A stretch of 64,000 nucleotides of DNA from Crossaster papposus (lineage: Eukaryota; Echinodermata; Asteroidea; Velatida; Solasteridae), in NCBI GenBank assembly GCA_037893245.1, contig JBAIAA010000024.1:124001-188000 (forward strand), written 5' to 3'. This document shows, piece after piece, positions 1 to 13,759 of the stretch; positions within the stretch are counted from its first letter, which is position 1; each line of letters starts with the position of its first letter. Position numbers and translations under genes: made by a program. The notes beneath the pieces were generated by a model. The model was not told where the DNA came from. It made no database searches and was given only the letters and a program-made list of their open reading frames with translations.

Positions 1-537
1 GATGTTGATCGATCGCTTTAAAAGTGCTGCGTAGATCTATTTATGAATAATACAACACTGAGAAATTCCCTACCAGGGCCATTACACCAAATCTACAATG
101 CAAAATGGTACGACTTTCACACCAGCGGGTTGTTCTCTAATGGATGATCTGGTGTCGGAGTAAGAGGCAGATGGCTAGACCCAAGAACAAAGAAAACCCA
201 GCATTGGCCGATTGTCTTACCCCGTTCCTTTTTCCTGTTTCCTGCCATTACTGGACGGGTAAAGAGGCAATAGAAGACTGAGGAGTAGCACCCCTCAGGC
301 TTCCATCACCCTCCCTGCACAAAGACCCCTGTCTGCCTTGCCTCTAGACATCTCGGCTAAATTGTCTCTCACGAGTGCCTCCCTGGCTCTAATGTCTCCC
401 ACTCATTGCGTGCGTGACTCAGTAATAAGCAGGACAAGCTCTGAATAAATCCAGGCATTTCCCCTTTTCTTTTGTTAGATTTAGGCTTTTCAGGGGAGAC
501 ACCGCCACCGTCCAAGTCTGGATTGCGGTCCAGTCAA

Positions 538-554
538 CCCCCCCCCCCCCCCCC
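538..554. repeat. C17 homopolymer
   Basis: An uninterrupted C run. It is one of about 20 runs of C or G of 11 or more in this window. Confidence 0.9.
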
Positions 555-3500
555 TAATCTCCGTGTCAACAACAGTAGTGAAGCCATCAATATGGTGTGA
601 ACAGTCAAAAGCCTTTTGTCAACAGTGCAATGGCAACATGATAGAGTTGGCATTGTCTGCCGCTAATGGCCGTACTGCAGAAATAACTTTAAAAAAAATA
701 AAGGCTTCAGCCCATTATCTTTTTTTTATCGACACCGAGACATTGTTCCGTTAGCAGCCACTTAATTAAGCTTGTGACCTTTTAGTGTAACCAATGCTTG
801 TTTTGAAATGGAATTTAAGTAGCTTTACAACAAACAAAAATTCAAATTCTTTATGACCGATATTTTAAAAGTATTTTAAAAGCGTTGTGGCATTCTTGCA
901 TTTTCTTCGACTGGTATACTGAATACTGAAACAATATTTCAGGTGACTGGCGATTCTTGTCGTCTCTTTCTCTCTCTCCCTCTCCCCCACACACACACCC
1001 ACCCCAGGTCTAAGCCTGTGAAGACAGGTGCACACTTGTGTATAAATTATCCCAGGCAAACAAACAAACCACGAACAGATGTAACCAAAGACATTTTTTA
1101 ATTTCAGACATATTTCCGTCGTAACCATACTGACGGGCAAAACAAAAAAAAACCGATAGTGCATTGGCCCCCAGCTTTTAACCTTTCTAGGAGTTCCAGT
1201 GCTCGGTGAAGCAAGGAGGAAAATGGCCTGTGTGCAACAGAGTACAAGCCATCAACAATTACAATGAATGGTGTTAGTCATGAATGCAGGCATTTGTGCA
1301 TTACTTGGCTTGGCGGTCATGGTCTTCCATTAGAGCATCTCATCTACAGATCGCTAACAGGATAATGAGCGACTGAGATGAATGTGAAGGCATAGAGCCA
1401 TTAGACGATGTAAGCCAAGGAACACTCCGTTAAAATAGTTAATATTGACGATGGATTTTGGCTTTAGAATATATTGAATTTACATGTGCATGTATCTTCA
1501 CTTAAAATAAATGCGTGTTAACATCAAATATTGAAATTTCAAAAAAAAAATTACTATACGTTACAGTATGTAAAAGAAATTTGTTTCGCACGCATATGTA
1601 CACGTCTTCAATGACATAAATTTGCCACGAACTATTAAATCTTTGGTTCATGTTCCAACAACCAAGTCTGTTGGAACTAAGGCACCGTTGTTGACTTGTT
1701 ACAGGTTATATCACATTAATGAGCCTTTGTTTAATTTAATCTTTGTTGAGTTTGTTCACCTGTCAATTTCATGCGGGCCAATTGTACATCTGTTCCTATA
1801 CACATCCAACATTAATCAGTTTATACATGTACATGTATGTTTCAAACTGAACTGTTTGTCTAAACTGAAGAATCAATATTGATACCAGAAAGTTGACAGA
1901 TTTCTTGAAACTATAATGTACACAGACCAATAGAGACAGGTGGTCAATCAATGCACTATTCTGGTGTAGTTTGCAACACGTATGGTGGGAAACTAAACAG
2001 TTTTAAAGTATACAGATACGGCTAGCTGTAAAATGGACAACTATTTACTAAACGAATATCCATTACCTAGTCTGTTACAAACAATTGGTGGGGTATTGAT
2101 AGCTTTTATAGACAATTTTGTGCACAAAAGTACTTTTTTGTGGAACAACCTCCAGGGAAAGCGACCAAAGGTTTTTTTATCACAAGGGTCTTAAAGAGGA
2201 ACCGAAACACAAGATCAAAGTCCTGATGAGCTGTTTTCATGACGGAAGGTTTTTAACAAAGTCCATATTCGGTGCGGATAGATCAAAGCGACAGAAAATA
2301 TATTTTTCCCCCCCGACAAAAAAAAAGTTAAAATTTAAAAATGTTTGCCGACTGGAAATTTTTAAATAATGACGGTAATGTTTTGTGATGTGTACTGGTG
2401 TAACTTGGTTTTCCTGCGTCTTGCAAATGAACAAGATTAAAATAAGACTTTAATGGTTCTACTCTAAAAATTGTTGTCCCGTAATCACTCCAATTTATAA
2501 CTTTGTACAGGTAAAAGTTACATTTACAGAAGGTGCCGCCAATTTTTTCAAATACGAGTATTGCCTGGAAGGGTTTCCAATTTTAAAATACATGTACATT
2601 TCAAAGTAAATGAGGAATGACCTAAGTTCTTAAAGAAAAACCAAATTGACAAAAAAACGAGCTTACACAACTAGTTTAATTTCTTTGTTCACTTTGAAAT
2701 AAAAGAACTTCATAAACTGCCTAAATTTGGGTATTAAGCATACAGGTTGTTGGCATACACATTATACATCTCTATTATATTCTTTAACAAAACTTAAACA
2801 AATGTTTTAAAAAATGTAAACTTCTCCCAGATCATACACAAGAGGTAATGGACTTGAGGAGTGACCCAGGATTTCCTGTGTGCACTTGTATAGTGCTGAC
2901 AATGCGAAAACCAGCAGGACCGTGTTTATGCATGGTACGGGGCCACTAACAGCTGCCAGGCAATAGCAACATAGCATACTGCAGGTTAAAGGGGTAGTAC
3001 AATAAAATGCACTATAATTTATGTCACCAACAACACAGCACGGACAACACATCCAAAACTTATTCTGTATAATTTCTATATCTACAAAAACTTATAGAAT
3101 TGTAATACATACGATGCAAAAGATTGTCCCGGAAACTTGTTGGTTACATTATATTTTTGAAAAATTTCATTTTAGATTTTTATTTTATTCACAAAAATGT
3201 CTCTTGAACGGTGGCCGCCATTTTGCATTCGCACAGAAAATAGGCGAGGCCAACTCCACGTGCGAAGGCAAGATAGCGGCCAACGTTCATACTGGGATAG
3301 ATAATTTTGTGCGTGAAAAAATAATCCATTTTCACAAATGAAATGTAACCTCAGGTTGAGTGACACTCTTGTATCTTGTATAGAATTACAATTCTATACC
3401 TCTTGTCAATATAGAATATTTTGTGCGTTGTGTGATTCATTAACCCTAATATTTCTTCAGTATGAACTGTAGCCATGCAGTGCTCTTACCTTATTGGCCT

Positions 3501-4842
3501 ATGAGAATTGATCGAGTAGTACAGACTTTGTACCCCAAATTAATGTTAGGATTAGCTCAAAAAACAATTTAGAATATATTCTGTAATTTATAAAAACTTG
3601 AAAAACAATAGCCTGTTTTAACTGAAAGTTGCTTATAAAAAAACAAAAACTAACTAAGTTTTCAATTAAATACAAAAATGTCGGCCCAGATATTCTCGAA
3701 GTAATGAGCAACTTCCTAGTGTTTTGCCAACTGTAACAACATTTCCCATTACTCGAAGGAGTACTGCAGGTTTCTCTTATCAAGTGCCGTGACAATCTAA
3801 GATGCATTTATGCCCAGGATAAATGCACAAAAAGGTGCTTAAATTAATATTGATGGTATGCCAACAGCTCCTAGAGAAACAACTCAAAATGCACCAGTAA
3901 ATGCCAACCATGTCCCTAGGTTGCATCCAGCTGGATTTACCTAATGCTTTGCTTGCCCCTCTCTTCCCTTCTCGTTTTTTTTTTTAATGACAGTTTGTTT
4001 TTCTTGTCAGACATGTCCTCGGCCAGAAGGGACTTGGACAGGTGCATTTAAAAGCCTGGGAGGAAGAATGCGTTTCTAAATTCAGTACCCTGTGGAGACC
4101 TGAACACAATGGGGACAATGGGAGTCTAAAGTTCTCTACAAGGTCATTTCTATAGATGAATAGGTCTCAAGAAATTTAACAAAATATTTAACAAGGGTAC
4201 ATGTATAATGGGTATATTGGTTCAAATTGCAACCCATTAATTTAATTGTGGTTGAAATAGGAGCATTTTGAAAAATGTTTCTAAACTTGCTAACAATTTT
4301 GTATACGAGAACAAAGATGTCTCCACAAGAATAACAATTTAAGGATGTACATGTTAAACTTTGAAAAACAAAAGATGTTTACTCAAGTTGTGTAAAACAG
4401 GATTTTTTTATATCTTTTTCGTTTTATGCAAATTGACATTATTCATGATGCTTTATTTAGCAAATGTTATTGATGTTTAATTCAGCAAATTATAGAGATA
4501 ACCTTGAATAATAAGAATTGTGGCAATCCGGCATTGCAAACCATCTGTAAGCCGTTAGCCCTCAATTTATGAATTATTAAAAGGATATTTGTTATTTAGC
4601 AAACAGGATGGCAGGGATGAATTTAAAACAGACAAATTATCTTGGGAAATCATACGGACGGATATGGATTATTTCACAAAGCATTTGGTAGCCTAGTGAA
4701 CCATTTGACGTTTGCAGTCGTTTTTTTTGTTCAACTGAACACTGATTACAAGTAAATGTAGTCTATGAATTTATTTTTATACATACCGTACCACCAACAC
4801 TAGTTTAAATGTACTTGCAGGCAGAATAAATTGTTCTCATGT

Positions 4843-5229
4843 TTAAAGGTAGTATACACCATTTGCAGATATCGAAAAAATTTACTACCGAATTATTAAG
4901 AAATATTTTACTTATTTAAAAGTAAATAATGATTGTAGGCATCCAGCAAAATAAGGGCCCTAGATATCCTGTAATTGTTTCAAAAAATTGAATTGTATAA
5001 ACCAAAATTCATTCTCGCCGTCCTGCGAGCGCGAAAAAACAAAGATAACATAAGAATAACTGCTCGACTCCGGTGGAAAACAAACGCTGTTTTTCATGCT
5101 TTTCTCGGCATCCATGAATGTAAAAATTCGGACAGGTCAGTTAAACGATATTTACTATAAAATACAACCCCCCAAATCCACCCATTCTTGATAATTCAAC
5201 AAATTACCAATGGTGTATACTACCTTTAA
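4843..5229. mobile_element. TTAAAGG-type MITE, copy 1
   Basis: Bounded by TTAAAGGTAGTATACACCAT at the left and its inverse (ATGGTGTATACTACCTTTAA) at the right. TTAA lies at both edges as a likely target-site duplication, and the body is 379 bp. The interior matches the copies at 16668 and 52403, for example CTCGGCATCCATG, CAGTTAAACGATATTTACTA and GAATTATTAAGAAATAT. The TTAAAGG ends and TTAA site recall the T2/Kolobok superfamily, although TTAA is also used by piggyBac. No transposase was seen, so it is non-autonomous. Confidence 0.85.
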
Positions 5230-6947
5230 CAGGACAAACATGACTAGTCATGACTACATTGTATCTGGGTCAGTTCTTATCCTACATGTAAGAACACTAA
5301 TCATAAATGTTCACAAGCAATCTGATCTCGAGTTAAATTGTTGTCGACCATGAATCAGCTTACTCATGAATACAGGACATAATTTTAAGAGAAATAAACA
5401 AGTGAAGAAACATAAGGTACTCCAATAAATCCATCCCACCACAGTCCCAGACTAGATAAATTTTCCTTTATATTTTATGTGTGTTTACGTCCAATTTCCT
5501 ATTTTTTCCCCTTACAATATCCTGGTCATTCAAGCTAGTCTGTCACCCCCCTTGACCTACCACACAATGAACCGACCAAGGTCTAAAGCCCTCCCCCACT
5601 CACCATGCATGTTAGCTTTACAAATCTTATTGCTTTATCTTATGCTTTATCGCTCTCTAACAAAGACCTAAATCCTTGACGATGGTTAGTCGCCAGTTGC
5701 CATAGCAGTCGATGATGTCATAATGTAGGCAGTTTTATGTTCGGGCCCACACAAATACGGCAGACTACGTTGCTGGTTCTCCCCGAAGAAAACACTCTCG
5801 CATCCTTAATCGTTAATATGAACTACGGATTTCGGTTGCCTTAAGTGATTCTAAATCATGTGCAAGGCGCGATCCAAATTAAAGTCATCAATCTATTTAT
5901 TTATTTTTACATCTAACGGATTCTTCTCTCGTTTCTAAATGGAATACCTCACGACACAGTTTTACTCGTTAAATATGAAATTTGTCCCAGTTTTTGCTTC
6001 GTGGTTACTTAAGTCTGCTGGATTACGCCTGGTCAAAACATCTGCAGTGATATGGATTAAAGCTCTCAATAAAGTCTACACACAAACAGGCCCTACAGAC
6101 ATTGTAATTCTGCCAAGACTACTGAGGAGTTTCAATAAGACTTGGCCCAGTATCCTAATAACATGCCACTGAAATCATCCAGACAGTTTTGCTAATTCAC
6201 GACACAAATCATGAAAACAAACATGCCTCCAATAAAAACATGTGCCCAAATTGTGACTAAAAAACAATAAAATATATTTGAAATTTGTTGAGGCAAATGT
6301 CTTAAAATATGCATATTATTGATGAATTATCAGCCAAGTTTTGGCCACTGCTTCCCAACATATTTGGGTTCAGAGTAAGACTGCCATCCTAGATTTTTAA
6401 GAAATAGGTTTGCTTGTGTAATTTTTTTTTATTCACTCGTTAATTTCGAATAAACACCATAATCCTTCAGATTTCAAATTCTCTGAAGAGGAAAGTACAT
6501 GCTCTTCAACCAATAGTCAGGTGAAGTACAAAAGCAGAATTAAACTTGGCGTTTCCAACCAGTATCACGTATGCTCTGCTAGACCATCACTCAAAAATAG
6601 GTAAGGATCATGATATCTAATTAATCAGCAAGGCCGACTCGCAGCGGTGTCATCACACTTTTTGCTCGTTGCACTCATTTACATTAATTTATTTAATGGT
6701 AAAGAAGTCTCGAGTCAAGCCAACCTAACCCGACATTGGACCAGATGAGTTTCGACTTCAGCCTCATTCATAATATATATTATTTATTTTTGTTTCAATC
6801 AACTTTAATATAGCCACCTGTTTTAATTTCCTGAATAATTAATACCAACAGAACATTAAAAAGGATAAAGGTTTTTTTATGTTTCACGTACAGGTTGAAG
6901 CTTGGATCACTTCATTATCAATGGCATTCTAAATTCACATAAAAGCC

Positions 6948-7062
6948 GTGTCTGAATTACTTGGCTATATGGCTTAAAATTACATACCAGTCTATGGTAG
7001 CAGCTGCAGCCACTTCTGCTAGTCGTCTGGTATATCAAGCCGCAGCCAAGTAATTCAGACAC
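6948..7062. mobile_element. 115-bp foldback, GTGTCTGAATTACTTGGCT ends
   Basis: The left arm GTGTCTGAATTACTTGGCT and right arm AGCCAAGTAATTCAGACAC are perfect 19-bp inverse complements. Further partial pairing continues inward (ATACCAGTC against GTCTGGTAT). It lies inside the ELAV intron. Flanking duplication is not obvious. Confidence 0.75.
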
Positions 7063-7499
7063 TGCTTTCTAACCTTTAAATCATCTAGCTGTATTTTGCA
7101 GTCATTACCTCACATGGGCATAATGATACCCATAGTCTGAATACCAAAACATTCAGCAATTTGATACTTGCACATTGATGGCATGGGGACAGTGATCCTT
7201 CGACCAATACGCTTTTCAGAAACTCAAGTTCACAGGTACTTAATGAATGCTTGCATCATCTCCGCTAGCGCAGAAACACCTCGGTAATGGTGGTTGCGTT
7301 TATACAACTGCACCTATATAAAGCCACGAACTGCACTTTCTATAGTATGCAACTGCATGCTGGCGTTATAGCCAATTAATTTCTAAGATTTTTTTTAAAT
7401 TGAAAATAGCACGCCATTTTTAGACTGAACTCACGAAGGCTCCTTCAATGGCAAAAACATCCAGATATCTGGTTATGGTATATCCATTGAGGAGACTCA

Positions 7500-7796
<297 letters not shown>

Positions 7797-7944
7797 TCAC
7801 ATCGATAAAACCAAATTACTCAAAAGTCACACCAGGGTACATAAAATTGCCTTTATAGCAATTCACTTTTGGGATTCTACCAGTAGAACAATAGACGATC
7901 AGCAAACAAGCTTACAATCGCATTTTGGAAAAGAGTTCCATACC

Positions 7945-8113
7945 TGGGCCCAATTTCATAGAGCTGCTAAGCACACATCTTTTAAGCCAAGCAAAAACCA
8001 GATGAAAACCAGTCACAAACACCCCTACATCACCTAACATTTTGCATTTTGTCTACAAATAATTTTCATGCTAAGAAAAATTGTGCTTGGCATCTCCAAT
8101 GAAATTGGCCCCT
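7945..8113. mobile_element. GGGCCAATTTCATAGAGCTGC foldback MITE, copy A
   Basis: The left arm begins GGGCCCAATTTCATAGAGCT and the right arm ends ATGAAATTGGCCCC. The arms share GCTAAGCACA and TGTGCTTGGC. The interior is shorter and more diverged than in copies B and C. It starts about 160 bp upstream of the ELAV coding exon. Confidence 0.75.
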
Positions 8114-8315
8114 TTGTGCACATCATGCTCGTCTTGTTTACTTGTGTATTAAGTTCAGTGTGCTTATAGATGGCAATATTTAAAATTCCATGGCTATAGT
8201 ATCAATACAATAGACTTTCTTTTATAATTCCCCTTCTCTGGAACATCAACTTCAAAACTAAAAGGAAATTGTTAAAATATTGCAAAAGATTTGGCTCACA
8301 ACAACTTACATTCCT

Positions 8316-8338
8316 CCCCCCCCCCCCCCCCCCCCCCC
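8316..8338. repeat. C23 homopolymer
   Basis: An uninterrupted C run about 0.55 kb upstream of the ELAV coding exon (C on the plus strand, G on the ELAV sense strand). Confidence 0.9.
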
Positions 8339-11299
8339 AGAGTTCAACTGGCCTGATGCCAAATTATATCTCCCCAATCTAAATTTATGCAGGGGAGGGA
8401 AAATTTACCCAGAATGAATCAGCATATACCAGATAAAGAAACTAAGCCCACTTTAATTCAATTCCTCTTTGCCTTATTTGCCGCCTCGCTCAATGAAATT
8501 CAGAATTAATCTAATTGGCAAGCAATTCCTTCGGTCGCTATCAAAGAGTAGTCTTCAATAACACTGGATGTATGGGGTGCATTAGGGCACTGGGGAATAG
8601 CTCAAATACTGAGATTTAGAAACCATCATTCAGGAAAGATTATTGGCACTATTAATCACTGGAAACAAATTGGTAAAACTGACGGGAACCCCACAAAAAT
8701 CATGAATTATTACATTTTAATATTGAATATTTTCTAAGTGCATTTTACCACCATATTTGCTCGATACCTAGGAAACATAACAAAATAGTTATAGTTACAT
8801 GTAGTTTTATTCTAACTTTGAGCATATTATACAGTAATCAAATCACAATTTTAGATTTTCCGACATTTTTTTAAACTTTATATTCCTGCTCCTTTCAAAA
8901 TGGGGAACATGACCTTATTTTAATAAAAATACTGGAAACCTCATTTTGATCATAAAAAAAATATAAAAAAAAATAAACAAAATAAATAAAAGTTAAGCCA
9001 AAGAATCCAATACTTTGTCATCCCAACCACCATTCACCCCTATTTTTTTTTTATCTAGGATTAGGAATTTCCCATAATATTCATTTTGCGCATTGCAGTC
9101 ACCACTTCCTCTCTAAGGCTTATCACAATTAATCCCGCCATATGGGACAGTCAAGGACCCTCTACACGATAAATACTACCCTTGTACACTCAACAATCTC
9201 AAAGCAACATCACGAGGTCTAATCTGCCATATGCCTGCATTTTGGTTTCAATTATTTACCCACATAACATGCAGACTTTAAGTGTCGTGTATTACATAAA
9301 ATAATGGTTGTACTATCTCAAGTCTGACGGGGATGGATGACCAATGCAGCAACAGAGCAATTGACTAACAAATCCACACACAAAAAAGGTAATTCTGCTC
9401 GATTTCTCTTTTTCCATCCGAGTGGAGGTTGATTTGGGAGGGGGGGGGGGGATAAACTGGCATCAGATCTCATTATATAAGAAACCACAACAGCAGAGCT
9501 AACAGAATACTCCCACCATCGTTGCAATCATTAACCAAGTTTGTCCGGTAAATTAAAAAGAATCCTGATTATAGTGAACGATGGATGATGCAGACTGCGT
9601 GATTGATTACAAGGACGAAGCTTGCACTTAACTTTGGCAGCCTGTCACATGAATAGCACAGCAATAATACATTGTAGATACGCAAAGGGAGTCGAGTCTC
9701 AACTGGTTATTAAAGTGCCGAGAATAGTACAATGTCTTTTTCCAATTTCCAGCAATACTTGTGGATTATAAATAGCACCTCATTTAAGTAGCTATATTAA
9801 ATTTAGTTTGTCATGAGCCATTTGGTCGAGACGACATTTAGCTGCACCTGCTGAAATTGAAATTCCACACCCCATAAACAAAAGACTAATTACAACGTAA
9901 TTGTTCATTTTAATTCCCAATTTTCCTGCACAATGCCCTTTAATCATAACGACAACACGGACTGGGTGATCTTTTCTTATCAGTAAATGAGAATTGTTAT
10001 CATCCGATAGCTTGGGTCTAATTTAGATTGAGCTAATATCACTATCGCACAGAGCTGATAGCCTTAACAAGTCAAACACAATCTGTTTTTCTGCTTAACA
10101 CCAAGATATCGCATAGCATGACAGAGATTTGCCACTGCTGTGAATGCAGTTTTAAATTATCACTACACAAAATGACGCATACATTTCTTGTCTATCAAAT
10201 TCAATGGTCATTGGTCATATAAAATTTGTTTAATCTACATGAAATTAAATAATGTATGAGCTTTCCAAGGACAACCAACTTTCTCAATTTGCAATGCTAT
10301 TTTTCGCATGCCCTTCATTGAAATTTCAATTATGCAAATTACATTTTGAATTTAAGAAATATAGATTAAATTGTGGTTCTGAAAAGGCTCAATATGGTAA
10401 ATTGGAAGACTTGTGCATGCCAGATGTTATGACTGGGATTAAATCCTGCCGCGATTCGTTCCGTAAAGCTCTCTTCTGGTCTGTTAGTCTATTTTCATTT
10501 CAATTTTCTAAAGACAACATGCTCTTGCCAGGGACGAGGTAGCGACAGTACACTAATGATTCCTTGCTGAATCGACTTGGTGGTTCATGGAAATGACTTA
10601 ATTGTTCACCTATACCCCCTAGGATTCCTGCCAAGCAGGTCAGGTTATTGAACGAGCATGTAGGACAGGAAATGCAAAACGCATTCGTCTGCACGTCTCC
10701 TAAGCTGACAACTTCCTTTAGGATTGGGGAAAATATTCTGTGCACGTTAACCTATCCGCTCCGATTACAGATAAACAGCTTGTAGGCTTTGGCCGTCTCA
10801 AATAACACGGCACAGAATGCCAAGCGAGGAATCTAAACCACTTTCCTCTCATGAAAATACAATTTATCATAAAGAGTTTTAAAATCTTAGTGAATAAATG
10901 ACATCTTCATAATGCCTTTGTGATGCCACGAGGGGGGCAATGGCCATCAGGGTCCAAGTTTATTTGCGAGAGGAAAACATGTTCACAAAACACAGAACAG
11001 AAAAGCTACGATTAATATCAAACGTAATTTTAAACGCTTAAAAGTTAACGTCAATCAATTTAATTAACGACTCCATAAAACAAATAATTAAATTGGCTTG
11101 CCTGAGCAGGGATTTTATAATTTGTTGACTAATACTATTTAATCCTAATAACCATGGCGCCAACATTCTCCAACCATTAAATCTCAAAGGGCAGTAAAAT
11201 CTCGACCACAGACCAATTATTTTTTATATTTTTTATTTAAACAAGGGGGGGTCATTTTAAACAAATTGCATCCGTAAAAAGACATCTGTTCTTAGAATG

Positions 11300-11389
11300 T
11301 TAACCCTAACTCCTTACACAACAAAGGAAGTTGGAGGATTTTGAAGGAATTGTATTGTTCAATAACAATGGTGAGGGAGTTAGGGTTAA
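11300..11389. mobile_element. 90-bp TTAA-bounded inverted repeat (TTAACCCTAACTCC)
   Basis: Perfect 14-bp ends TTAACCCTAACTCC and GGAGTTAGGGTTAA enclose 62 bp. TTAA borders with CCCTA tips would fit a very short piggyBac-type MITE. It also contains single telomere-like TTAGGG units, but no array. Confidence 0.5.
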
Positions 11390-13142
11390 TATAATTTTTT
11401 ATTTTAACAATGATAAACGTGTGGCACGATTGGTATATTCTGGGATAGGAACGCCCATATTTTATATATTTCAATCCAATCAAGTAATTTTTCTCTAAAT
11501 TATTTCTCTATGTGCACTGGACTGCATTGCATCCCTATACACCAAGGGTAGCTCACCCCATAGCATACATAGACATCTAGTCAATGAAGTGCGGTCATAT
11601 TTGACCAGCTTTGCCCGCCAGCTTTCTTAAAGATGACCTCCTACATGGAGTGCCATGTCTGGGCAGACGCATGAACTCGGTATCATTGGTCACTGTCAAA
11701 CTGTAAGAAATGTGCATGCACAGCCGCGAGCTTAATTATCCACAAAATCCTGCAAAATTTAGAGCAAGTCTGGGAAATGACATGTACACCATCATAGTAA
11801 ATACATAATTTTTCTTAGGGGGAAAGCTAAAAATAAACAAACCAGTATTCAAACATATCGGATGTTCGCATTATCATGAGAAACATGTGTACAACTCTGA
11901 CTACACAATCTGTATGGTGTGGCAGTTAACATGCATGTTGTCGCACTCGAAAGCTATGCACATTCACATATGAATTTACACATTTACATTTAAATTTGAT
12001 TTTTGTTTATCATGCATACACGTGTATACAAATATAGGGCTGTACATGTACTTGTTCACAATGGATGACTGCTAATTTGTTCCGACTAAAATAAGGGGGC
12101 CTCAGTTCTGTAAACTATTACATTTTTTTCAGATGAATTACTTGTCAAAAGATTGAAATCTTGAGTAATGTAAACAAACACCACAATTTGTTAATCAAAA
12201 TTTGAGGTATGTTGTATATGTACCAAAGTACATACACTGTACATACACATTGGTGCCAAAGACATTACTACAATTTTAAAAAAAGCTTGAAATCTGGCAA
12301 TTGTATATCAGCTCTATTTAAAATGCAGACTTGTTCTTGCTTTAATCAAGATTTTATATCCAGCATTATCCTCTCTCCGACATAATTTTGCGACAGCAAT
12401 ACTTGCCGAGATTACACGCGGTGCCAACACACATGCATCTAATGCCCAGAAGCCATAGGTGCCCCAGAACACGATAGGAATTAGGCCACAGTGGGCAAAT
12501 GCACTCCATTTCAGTCTAAAATAACTGCCGATTGCCCCATCAATAGCAGACGTTGGCCACTATTATTGAATTTGCCTGTGCTTATTGGCTCAGTGCATGG
12601 GAGACAAAGCCACGACATTGAGTCCCAACAAAAGAAAGGATGGGAGTAGGGTTTTCTTTGTTTAAAAATTCTGGTCTCCGGGTCTGGCTTAAAGTGCCCG
12701 ATATTAATTTGGTTTGCTGGCTGGGCCTCATGATAAATTATAATTAGGTATAGAACATTCACAAATTTTAGGAACAATAAAGTGAAATCATATACATTAT
12801 GGATATACATTACCTTTATACTACACAATTTATATTTCTTTTTTAATTTATAATATTAACTAAAATATTTTGTAAATTTGCCTACAATGTTCTCTTTTAT
12901 ATACAACCTATTAACTAAAATTAGCTCTTTTCTCTCCAACTAATCGGTGTACAAATGTATTTCCCTTGAGTATTCCTCCAGAACAGGTCATTAGTTTATC
13001 TCATTTATATTTTATTGTTTTAAATCTAGGCCTATAATGTCCTTTATAAAGGTGTACATGTACGTATATTCTTGTGGTCGAATAAATTTCTTCGTCGCAT
13101 GTCTATTTAATGTCCCTTTTAGATAATTTTAAAAGTGTGAAA

Positions 13143-13170
13143 CTCCTAAATGTACATGTACATTTAGGAG
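13143..13170. repeat. Perfect 28-bp palindrome
   Basis: The half-site CTCCTAAATGTACA is followed directly by its exact inverse complement TGTACATTTAGGAG, with no spacer. It is centred on TGTACATGTACA, one of many TACATGTA-type motifs in the window. Confidence 0.9.
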
Positions 13171-13588
13171 AAGCCAAGTCTCAACTCCGAGTATCCTACA
13201 TGACTTTTTTTTCCTTGTATACCAGACCCGTATTAGAGGAAGCCAGACTAACAGGATGTCCTTACCTAATAAGGACATAGAGGAAAAGGGTCAGAGGTCA
13301 ACGGGAAGGCAGTTGGGATGTAAACACAGGATGAGGTGAATGGCATTGCTGGGCCAAATGCCAGGAGGAAGTAGCCGATATAACCTAGCCTGCAAACTCA
13401 ACTCCCCTTTCCCTCCCTTCCTCATCCCCCCTACACCAATGTTAATACAACTGGTCATCCAAGATTATAATTTGGGGAGCCAAATTCAGAGATTAGGAAT
13501 CTGCCAATTAAAAAGCTTGATTTTGATTAAAAAGAGGATTTTTTTAGTCTAAATTTAGACGGGCACATTATTCCAGCTACTAGGGGGA

Positions 13589-13603
13589 GGGGGGGGGGGG
13601 GGG
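13589..13603. repeat. G15 homopolymer
   Basis: An uninterrupted G run, followed 135 bp later by a G21 run. Confidence 0.9.
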
Positions 13604-13738
13604 TGTAAAATATACTTGAATTAGAAGGTTTAGGACTGTTACAGTCAAGCTGATATATACTCTATATCTCTATTGGTGACATTTAAAGTCAAATTCATCA
13701 GCTTGCCATAACAAAGAGATACAAAGAAGGGAGGAGGA

Positions 13739-13759
13739 GGGGGGGGGGGGGGGGGGGGG
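13739..13759. repeat. G21 homopolymer
   Basis: A G run preceded by GGAGGAGGA and followed by TGGGGA; a G-quadruplex candidate. Confidence 0.9.
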
